Below are positions 57,345-64,000 of a stretch of 64,000 bases of DNA, piece by piece. The notes under the pieces were generated by a model. The model made no database searches. It was given only the letters and a program-made list of their open reading frames with translations, and was not told the DNA's origin. The DNA comes from Candidatus Kapaibacterium sp. (GTDB taxonomy: Bacteria; Bacteroidota; Ignavibacteria; Kapaibacteriales; UBA2268), in contig JAOABA010000011.1 in NCBI GenBank assembly GCA_026418625.1, positions 45,990-109,989 of the forward strand, written 5' to 3'. The position numbers were made by a program, and so were the translations under genes. Position 1 is the first letter of the stretch, and each line of letters begins with the position of its first letter.

Positions 57345-57433
57345 GGTTGTCCCTTTGTCAAAGTTTTATGATGAAGGAACTGTTCTGAGAAAATTGATTT
57401 TGTCTAATGATTTTTATTTTCAAAGGGACAACC
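57345..57433 (+). repeat. Long-loop inverted repeat between dsrC and dsrM
   Basis: Perfect 13-bp arms GGTTGTCCCTTTG (57345-57357) and CAAAGGGACAACC (57421-57433) enclose 63 bases. The left arm can also form the short alternative CTTTG-T-CAAAG (57353-57363). There is no T run after the right arm, so it is not a normal terminator. It may stabilise or process the dsrC message. Confidence 0.6.
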
Positions 57434-57523
57434 TAAACATTTTAAGAAAAGTTATTATAGACTATCAAGCAATCTTTTGTTTGATTTTTTATATAAAATT
57501 TATTTCAAAATTAAAGGAATGAT

Positions 57524-58456
57524 ATGATCCTTATCTATATTTTAACCATTCTAACTGTAATTACATTTTTTGTGGCTGTTATTTCAAAAATTATTAGAAT
57601 ATCAAGTGCACCTGTCCATTTAAGATGGGAATTATATCCTGTCCCACACGAAGGAGGTGGCAAAGCTAAATACGGTGGTTCAAGACTTGAGGAACCTGAT
57701 TGGTGGGAGAAAAAAATTCATAAAGACAGTCTTGGCGAGCTAAAGGTAATGATACCTGAAATTGTTTTTTTGAAAGGTGTTTGGGAGCATAATAAACAAT
57801 TATGGATTGGTTCCTATCCATTTCATTTTTCTCTATATTTATTTATTGTCAATATTGCCTTGTTTAGTATAGTAACAATTTTAAAACTTTTAGGAAATGA
57901 TGTTTTATTTTCTGGGAATATTATTGGTCAGATTATTTATTATGCTATATTAATTTTTGCTTGGACAGGCTCAGTTTTAGGTATAATAGGGACAATCAGA
58001 TTGCTTTTCTCAAGAATTGTTGATCCTAATTTATCAAAATATAGTTCTGCAAGTCATTATTTTAATATAATTTTCATAGGTTCATTATACTTTACGGTTT
58101 TTTTATGGTTGATTTCTGGAAGAGATTTCGTTGCAGATGTATCTAACTTTTACTATGGTTTTATTACATTTTCAACAGCCGTAGAAATACCAACAATAGG
58201 CTATTGGCATATCATTTTATCATTACTATTCATTGCTTATCTTCCCTTTACGCATATGTCCCATTTTTTTACTAAGTATTTTACTTATCATAAAGTTCGA
58301 TGGGAAGACGAACCTAATCTGCCATCAAGTAAGTTAAGCAAGAAATTAATGGAACAATTGAATTATCCTGTTTCTTGGGCAGCACCACATATAGGGGCTG
58401 ACGGAACAAAAACGTGGTTAGCAATTGCAACTGAAATACCCAAAAAGGAGAAATAA
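57524..58456 (+). CDS. dsrM: DsrM, membrane cytochrome b subunit
   Basis: 310 residues. N-terminal membrane segment, then the DsrM-specific loop PVHLRWELYPVPHEGGGKAKYGGS and EEPDWWEKK, then four further membrane helices (~100-250) with haem histidines (YPFHFSLYLF; YWHIILSLLF; THMSHFFTKYF). Family: NarI-like cytochrome b. It exchanges electrons with menaquinone and passes them to DsrK. One base separates it from dsrK, indicating tight coupling. Confidence 0.95.
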   Translation: MILIYILTILTVITFFVAVISKIIRISSAPVHLRWELYPVPHEGGGKAKYGGSRLEEPDWWEKKIHKDSLGELKVMIPEIVFLKGVWEHNKQLWIGSYPFHFSLYLFIVNIALFSIVTILKLLGNDVLFSGNIIGQIIYYAILIFAWTGSVLGIIGTIRLLFSRIVDPNLSKYSSASHYFNIIFIGSLYFTVFLWLISGRDFVADVSNFYYGFITFSTAVEIPTIGYWHIILSLLFIAYLPFTHMSHFFTKYFTYHKVRWEDEPNLPSSKLSKKLMEQLNYPVSWAAPHIGADGTKTWLAIATEIPKKEK

Positions 58457-58457
58457 T

Positions 58458-60071
58458 ATGTCTTCAAAAAAGATTGATATAAAAGTAACTGACATTAGCA
58501 AGGGGCAAGGTATCTTAGTTCCTATAGAACCCGTTGACGAAATAAAATTACCTCCTCCTTATGACAAGTTAGAGGAATTGCCCGGTTTCAAAAAACTGAC
58601 TCAACAAGCTCTTGATAAATACGATGGTTATGTTGACGGGGTTATTGCCGTTGGTGTTCCTAAACCTCAAAATGAAGAGGAAGAGCAAAAGTTAGTTGAA
58701 AGCTTTCTTTCTGGTTTAATGAAATTATTTAGCAATGAAAATAATTGGACATTTTTGCAACCACTTGTTCTTTCTATGGAACATTGTGCTAAATGTCAAA
58801 CTTGTAATCATGACTGTCCTGTTTATGAAGCAAGCGGTGAAGAGGAAATCTATCGTCCAACCTATAGAGCCGAAATTTTAAGAAGATTATACTTTAAATA
58901 TGTTAAACCCGGTAGCCCATTGCTCAAAAAATTTCAATATGGAGATATTGAACTTAATTGGACCCTGATTTCACGATTGGTTGAATTAAGCTATCGCTGC
59001 ACCCTTTGCAGACGCTGTGCTCAAAGTTGTCCGATTGGGGTAGATAATGGATTAATAACTCACGAGTTGAGAAAATTATTTAGTCAGGAAATGGGGATTG
59101 CTCCAAAAGAGCTTCACGAAAAGGGAACAGTTCAACAGTTAGAAGTTGGTTCAAGCACAGGAATGAATGCTCTGGTTGTCAAGGATAATATCGAGTTTAT
59201 TGACGAGGATATGAGCGAGAAGGTTGGCTTCAAGGTTGAAACAAAGTGGGACGTTGAAGGGGCTGATGTTCTATTGATACATAATGCAGGTGAAATACTT
59301 TCTTGGCCCGAGAATCCCGGAGCCTTTGCTATTTTGTGTGAATTAGCAGGTATTAAGTGGACTCTTTCGAGCGAAGCTGTTGGTTATGATGGTGTTAATT
59401 ATGGTTTGTTTTACGATGATGTTCAATTAGCAAGAATAGTAGTCAAACACGCTGAAATTGCAAAAAAATTAGGTGTTAAAAAGATTGTTATGGGTGAATG
59501 TGGGCACGAAAGTAAAGTTTTAGGAATAATAGGGGAAAGAATCATAGGTGGCGATGTTCATACCGAAAATGCACTCACATTTATGGAAAATATTATTAAT
59601 AGTGGAAAATTGAATTTGAACCCCGATAGAAACTATTTCCCTGTTACTTTGCACGACCCTTGCAATCTTGTTCGAATTATGGGGGTTGTAGAGCCACAGA
59701 GAAGAATTTTAAGAAAAATTGCACCTAAATTCAGAGAGATGCACCCTCACGGTGTCAGAAATTACTGTTGTGGTGGTGGGTCGGGTTTTGCTGTTATGTC
59801 TGGTAATAATTTTGCTGATTGGAGAATGCATTTCAGTGGTAAAATGAAATTTAAGCAAATTCTCGATGCTTTTGCTGACGAAGATTTAAATTCTAACTCT
59901 CCAAAATATGTGTGCGCTCCCTGTTCGAATTGCAAAGGTCAGATAAGAGACATTCTTGATTTTTACGGGGCAAAGGAAAAATCGGGTATTTACTACGGTG
60001 GCTTAGTCGAATTAATTATTAATGCTGTTGATGACCTTAAGGAACCATTTATAGATTTCGATATGATGTAA
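58458..60071 (+). CDS. dsrK: DsrK, HdrD-like iron-sulfur subunit
   Basis: 537 residues from the ATG at 58458, preceded by AAGGAG; a longer in-frame start overlaps dsrM and is rejected. Two ferredoxin motifs: CAKCQTCNHDCPVY (~105-118) and CTLCRRCAQSCPIG (~177-190). The C-terminal CCG-type domain of HdrD, binding the special [4Fe-4S] site, appears as HDPCNLVR, YCCGGGSGFAV and CAPCSNCKGQ. This is the cytoplasmic disulfide/trisulfide reductase acting on DsrC. It is the last gene of the island; dsrJ, dsrO and dsrP do not follow. Confidence 0.96.
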   Translation: MSSKKIDIKVTDISKGQGILVPIEPVDEIKLPPPYDKLEELPGFKKLTQQALDKYDGYVDGVIAVGVPKPQNEEEEQKLVESFLSGLMKLFSNENNWTFLQPLVLSMEHCAKCQTCNHDCPVYEASGEEEIYRPTYRAEILRRLYFKYVKPGSPLLKKFQYGDIELNWTLISRLVELSYRCTLCRRCAQSCPIGVDNGLITHELRKLFSQEMGIAPKELHEKGTVQQLEVGSSTGMNALVVKDNIEFIDEDMSEKVGFKVETKWDVEGADVLLIHNAGEILSWPENPGAFAILCELAGIKWTLSSEAVGYDGVNYGLFYDDVQLARIVVKHAEIAKKLGVKKIVMGECGHESKVLGIIGERIIGGDVHTENALTFMENIINSGKLNLNPDRNYFPVTLHDPCNLVRIMGVVEPQRRILRKIAPKFREMHPHGVRNYCCGGGSGFAVMSGNNFADWRMHFSGKMKFKQILDAFADEDLNSNSPKYVCAPCSNCKGQIRDILDFYGAKEKSGIYYGGLVELIINAVDDLKEPFIDFDMM

Positions 60072-60096
60072 TAATTAATAATTAATAATCTGTTAT

Positions 60097-60130
60097 AGCC
60101 GTTCGGGGTAAACTCGAGCGGCTTTTTTTT
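60097..60130 (+). terminator. Terminator closing the sulfate-reduction island
   Basis: RNA stem AGCCGTTCGGG / CTCGAGCGGCT (two G-U pairs, loop GTAAA) followed by eight T (60123-60130), 26 bases after the dsrK stop. Confidence 0.93.
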
Positions 60131-60433
60131 ATCCGAAAGTTTATATAAGTTTTTTTATTAAACAACCCAGATTCTTCTTTTTAAATTTATTAATAAACAA
60201 ATTTATTAATGAACCAGACAGAGGAAGATGAATAACTTCAACTAGATTATTAATTCTTGGATATTTCGTTTAAAAGAATGATAGCCCTAAATATATCCAT
60301 CTCATAAGTTTTACTTCTGTTGATGTTTTTTAGATTTAGTCCCTCAAGATTTGTTTGTTTAAATAAATTTAAGAAATAAAAAAAGCCGGAACTCATATTA
60401 AGTCCCGGCTTTTGATAATAATTCTAATTTGAA
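60131..60433. other. Intergenic gap with small tandem repeat and terminator
   Basis: No gene seen. Two tandem copies of AAATTTATTAATnAAC, differing at one base, lie at 60183-60198 and 60199-60214. The remaining sequence is AT-rich and contains the terminator described at 60375-60412. Confidence 0.6.
60375..60412 (-). terminator. Terminator of the large T9SS gene
   Basis: On the minus strand: 12-bp stem AAAGCCGGGACT / AGTTCCGGCTTT with one G-U pair (60382-60393, 60401-60412), followed by T's (A's at about 60375-60384). It lies 22 bases beyond the stop codon. Confidence 0.9.
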
Positions 60434-63400
60434 TTACTTGACAATAACCATTCTCTTTGATAATGAGGTTCCATTTACATAGAGAATGTAGTTATAAATA
60501 CCGCTTGCAAGATTCAAGTCAGTAGCATTGATTTCAACATTATGCATACCGGCTGAAACCACATTATTCATAAGAACTGCAACTTCTCTTCCAAAACTGT
60601 CAGTGATAACCAATCTGACATTTTCTGAATTTGGAACATAGAAGCTGATTGTTGACTTCTCACCGAATGGGTTTGGTTTGTTAGCATAAAGAATTATGTC
60701 GCCATTTTCTGTTTCTTCAGCACCCATAATGATGAATGTTGTAATGGCTACAGTAAATTCTTTGCTCCAAACTTCGCCACAAGGATTTGTAACTTTGCAC
60801 TTGTAAACACCTGCATCGGGATCATCTGCATTAGCTTTAACAAATGTTGCATTAGTTTCGCCTGCAATTTCAGCGTCGTCTTTATACCATTGGTAAGCTA
60901 ATTGACCTCCATTGGCGGTGATTTCAAGCTTCAATTCATCACCTTTTTTAACGCTGACAGTTTCATTTGGTTGAGTTAAGATAACAGGTTGTGTCATAAC
61001 CATTAACTCAGCATCATTTGTAGTTGCAGTTTTGTTGCTGTATTGAGCAGTTACTTTGCAGGTATATTTACCAGCGTCTTGAACCTGAACATTTGTGATT
61101 TTGAGTGTATTGGTTTTTGCTCCGCTGAGTCTGCCATCATCTTTTAATGGAGCACCATCTTTCATCCATTGATAATAAACCATAACATTTGGTAATGATG
61201 CTTGAGCATCAACAGAAAATGTTGCATCTTCACCAGTGCAAACGCTAACATTGCTTGGTTGAGTATTAATGACAACGTTTGGTAATTCAACGATTGAAAT
61301 CTTATTGGAGCTGGCTTCACCACAGAGACCAGTTATTTTCACCCAGTAATCATCACCATAGTCGCTTGGTTTTAGATCTCGAATTGATAAGATTGATGAT
61401 TTTGAACCTGCGATTCTATCGTTGTCTCTTAACATTGTTGTTCCACGATACCATTGGATTTGTGGTTGATACATAACAGGGTCATTTTCATAAATATGCA
61501 TATCCAAAGTAAAGTTTACAACTCCACCAAGATCAGACATTTGAGTTTCGGGTTGAGTTGTGATTTCGGTTGTTCTTAATGTGTAGAGAAGAACTCTTTC
61601 TGTAGTAACATCATCAGCACCACCGGTTCCTTTGATATCGCAATAGTAAACACCGCCCATTTCGTGTGTTAATGCTGGTAAAGTAAGAATAGGATCGGTT
61701 GCTTTATCAATTGCAACACCATCTTTATACCATTGATATGTTAAAGTGGCACCAAAATCAATGTCGGCAACAACAATAAACATTTGATTTGTTGTTCCTA
61801 AGCAATTAACAATTCCTTTTGGCTGCTCAAGAATTGTAATGGTTGTAATAATATTATCAGCACCAGCATAGTAAATGTTTTTAGCTCTTTCTTCATTTGT
61901 GAAATCAAATTTTTCAATTTCATCTCTTAAAGCTGCAGCGTCTGGCAATGGATAATTATAAACTACTGCTGGATTTATTTTTGTAAGTCTGAAATCTGTT
62001 GGTCCCATAAAGAATAATTCTGAGTTAGCAGAAGTTAATTCTTTACCTGTGAGATTTCTTAGTGTAGTCATATTAGCAACAAGTGTTCCATTAACGTTGC
62101 CAATATTTGCACCGGTGGAGAAGAAGTTATTTTCATTTGATTGATAGTTATAAGGTGCTGTTCCAGTCAATTGGAATGCAACACCACCACCATTGTTGTA
62201 GAATATATTTCTCTTCATATTCAAGCCGGTGCCTACATTAGAAATATTAACTGCAGGTAGTGAACCGGTTGCAACAATAGTATTATAGAAAATGTTAGCT
62301 GTATTTGGGCTATTAATTAAAAGACCAGTAGCAGTGTTAGCTCCAATCATATTGTTAGCAATCCAGCCACCAGAACCACCACTGATTTCCATTCCGGTTT
62401 TGCTTCCTCCGGAAATCATAACTTTGTTAAAGTATACTTTGGCGAAAGAGTTGGAATTAAGGAAAATACCGTGTAGATTTGTTCCTTTGATATCATTGTT
62501 TTTAATCATAGCAGGTGTAGTTGAATTAGCAACTCCTGTTAATAAAACACCAGCTCTGTTAATTCCGGTAGAAGTTAATGAAACATTAACAATATTGTTC
62601 TGTAAATTCAAGTTTGACATACCTTGGAGATAGAAACCATGACCGTTGGAACCTGCTACACTATTTCCAGTAATTTCAACTGGACCGGCAGATGGATCAG
62701 TATGAATATCAATAATTCCACCAACTAAAGTTCCAAGTGCAGTTGTAGTATTACCAGTGAAACCATTAATTCTGTTGTTTTTAATAGTTGTGGCATTCAT
62801 AGTGTAGATAGCAACTTCATAACCGGGTAAGGAGAAGAAGTTGTTATCAGTAATCTGGACATTATTAGTTTGTTCAATATGAACACCCTGCCAAGTGAAG
62901 TTTCCAAAGCTGTTTTCCTTAATTAGGAAGTTGGAAGACCAAACACCTGTTGGAGAAGTATGCCACAAAGGAGCAGAACCATTATTGAAAACGTTGTTCA
63001 ATAAAGTTAAATTAGTTACAGGATTATTTAATGATTTGATCAGAACAAAATCAGCTGTTTTAGGAGCATTAGCTCTACCATTGAAAACACAATTGGTGAA
63101 TGTAATATTATTATTACCACCGGTCAGCTCAATGATAGTGGCAAAGTTTGTTCCATTAGCATTGAAGGTAATATTGTCAAACGCTATTGAGTTATAGCCT
63201 TGGAATTTAAACAAGAAGTTATTTGCAGTTGAAGTGGCACTATATTCTATAATAACGTCATAATTATTGCCTGAAATTGATTTAAATGTAATTGGATATT
63301 GTCTTGTTCCTCTGGGAAGAACTGTAATACCGGCTTGATATGTTCCCGGTCTAACTAAGAATGTAACAGGACCTGCGAGACCCCAATAAGAGATAAAGTC

Positions 63401-64000
63401 CATTGCATCTCTGACTGATTTATAATCAGAGCCAATTGGTCCTATTGTATAAGTTCCGCCTGAGAGTGCTTTATATACTTCGAATTGACCTCTGTCGTTA
63501 TCTGGAACTTCATCTGGAACGCCATTTGGCAATGATGTCCAAGCTTCAATTAAATATGGTCGAATACCAGTGCCGAAATAATAAGTTCCACAGTCAACAA
63601 TCATTTCTTGATTTCTAGCTAAATTTATTCCACTGACATAAGTTGGGGTTTGTGTAACACCGTCAATTGAGTAATTGACAACTACGCTTGTTAGGGGTTT
63701 TGGAGCATAGTTTTTAATTTTCAACAATACTCGCTGATAACCCACATCCAAGGGTAGCATTGCTTCAGCATCGACGAAACCTGCATCGTTAAGTATTGGG
63801 CTAACATTAACAGTGGCTCTGTCATTTCCTGAATTAGCATCTGGATAATTGTTTGCTTCAGCATTTGTTCCTCTTGGGTTTGTTGTCCAAGCTGAAAGAG
63901 TGTATGGTCCCCAAGGTGCAGCGGGGGTGAATTTGTAACCTGAATGTAAAGTAATTTCCTGAGTTTGGTTTTCAGCTAAGCTACCTGTCCAGTTATATGC
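60434..64000 (-). CDS. Giant T9SS surface protein, beta-helix plus Ig-like, 5'-truncated
   Basis: The frame stays open to the right edge of the window, so at least 1188 residues are seen and the N-terminus is missing; the internal ATG at 63760 is not the start. Order in the visible part: beta-rich CARDB-like blocks (~1-170; RVLLKIKNYAPKPL, SVVVNYSIDG), a parallel beta-helix of ~400 residues (ITFTNCVFNGRAN, NVQITDNNFFSL, SNLNLQNNIVNVSL), four Ig-like repeats ending with the GxYxCxV pattern (AGKYTCKVTAQ, AGVYKCKVTNPC), and a T9SS type A sorting domain (KPNPFGEKSTISFYVP to LSKRMVIVK). Probable adhesin or polysaccharide-binding surface protein. Confidence 0.88.
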   Translation of the reverse strand, partial: AYNWTGSLAENQTQEITLHSGYKFTPAAPWGPYTLSAWTTNPRGTNAEANNYPDANSGNDRATVNVSPILNDAGFVDAEAMLPLDVGYQRVLLKIKNYAPKPLTSVVVNYSIDGVTQTPTYVSGINLARNQEMIVDCGTYYFGTGIRPYLIEAWTSLPNGVPDEVPDNDRGQFEVYKALSGGTYTIGPIGSDYKSVRDAMDFISYWGLAGPVTFLVRPGTYQAGITVLPRGTRQYPITFKSISGNNYDVIIEYSATSTANNFLFKFQGYNSIAFDNITFNANGTNFATIIELTGGNNNITFTNCVFNGRANAPKTADFVLIKSLNNPVTNLTLLNNVFNNGSAPLWHTSPTGVWSSNFLIKENSFGNFTWQGVHIEQTNNVQITDNNFFSLPGYEVAIYTMNATTIKNNRINGFTGNTTTALGTLVGGIIDIHTDPSAGPVEITGNSVAGSNGHGFYLQGMSNLNLQNNIVNVSLTSTGINRAGVLLTGVANSTTPAMIKNNDIKGTNLHGIFLNSNSFAKVYFNKVMISGGSKTGMEISGGSGGWIANNMIGANTATGLLINSPNTANIFYNTIVATGSLPAVNISNVGTGLNMKRNIFYNNGGGVAFQLTGTAPYNYQSNENNFFSTGANIGNVNGTLVANMTTLRNLTGKELTSANSELFFMGPTDFRLTKINPAVVYNYPLPDAAALRDEIEKFDFTNEERAKNIYYAGADNIITTITILEQPKGIVNCLGTTNQMFIVVADIDFGATLTYQWYKDGVAIDKATDPILTLPALTHEMGGVYYCDIKGTGGADDVTTERVLLYTLRTTEITTQPETQMSDLGGVVNFTLDMHIYENDPVMYQPQIQWYRGTTMLRDNDRIAGSKSSILSIRDLKPSDYGDDYWVKITGLCGEASSNKISIVELPNVVINTQPSNVSVCTGEDATFSVDAQASLPNVMVYYQWMKDGAPLKDDGRLSGAKTNTLKITNVQVQDAGKYTCKVTAQYSNKTATTNDAELMVMTQPVILTQPNETVSVKKGDELKLEITANGGQLAYQWYKDDAEIAGETNATFVKANADDPDAGVYKCKVTNPCGEVWSKEFTVAITTFIIMGAEETENGDIILYANKPNPFGEKSTISFYVPNSENVRLVITDSFGREVAVLMNNVVSAGMHNVEINATDLNLASGIYNYILYVNGTSLSKRMVIVK

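Noticed and set aside
1..64000. tRNA, rRNA, CRISPR array, prophage or intact insertion sequence
   Set aside because: I looked for cloverleaf ends, regular spaced repeats, integrases and complete transposases and saw none, apart from the RAYT remnant. A covariance-model scan would be needed to exclude small RNAs.

Overview
The window is an AT-rich, densely coded bacterial chromosome segment that looks like the Bacteroidota/Chlorobiota/Ignavibacteriota lineage (Kapabacteria-like). The signs are large secreted proteins with type IX secretion (T9SS) C-terminal sorting tails, ASH/choice-of-anchor and Ig-like repeat proteins, and promoters of the Bacteroidota form TTG-N19/20-TAnnTTTG (clearest on the minus strand at 9758-9787 and 39124-39154). 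No rRNA, tRNA, CRISPR array or complete insertion sequence was seen, so the assignment rests on protein families alone.

Layout. 1-9.8 kb: a 5'-truncated T9SS-exported protein with an outer-membrane barrel protein, a minus-strand pair (TPR/LRR protein and barrel protein), a decayed REP-associated transposase with palindromes, corA, a C-terminal processing protease and an aldehyde dehydrogenase. 9.9-15.9 kb, plus strand: an MmeI-like single-chain restriction-modification enzyme, a DASS carboxylate transporter and tryptophanase. 15.9-33.2 kb, mostly minus: three tandem T9SS paralogues, anmK, an M20 dipeptidase/OPT transporter operon, an NTF2-like lipoprotein, rpmG (plus strand), mazG with an orphan OmpR-type regulator, and a 983-residue T9SS protein. 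33.4-44 kb: pfkA, an exported TPR-CHAT protein, an unknown exported protein, an ECF sigma/anti-sigma operon preceded by a half-size sigma paralogue, a PolX-like protein with an eroded polymerase site, and an exported unknown.

44.4-60.1 kb is the centrepiece: a one-direction dissimilatory sulfate-reduction island, sat-aprB-aprA-(zinc ribbon)-(YkgJ-like)-qmoC-dsrA-dsrB-dsrD-dsrN-(ferritin-like)-dsrL-dsrC-dsrM-dsrK, closed by a strong terminator. Sulfate is activated by Sat, reduced to sulfite by AprBA, and reduced by DsrAB to a DsrC-bound trisulfide. The membrane complex DsrMK would re-reduce DsrC. DsrL could feed NAD(P)H electrons to DsrAB, and QmoC would link quinones to AprBA. The set is compact and unusual. 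QmoC stands without QmoA or QmoB, whose usual place holds two small cysteine-rich proteins. DsrJOP is absent, and DsrL occurs beside DsrD. Hairpins after aprA, dsrB and dsrC suggest that one long unit is expressed in graded segments.

After the island lies the 3' part of a very large T9SS surface protein (beta-helix plus Ig-like domains) running off the right edge. The whole suggests an anaerobic or facultative heterotroph that takes up peptides, degrades amino acids and glycolytic substrates, and can respire sulfate or sulfite.
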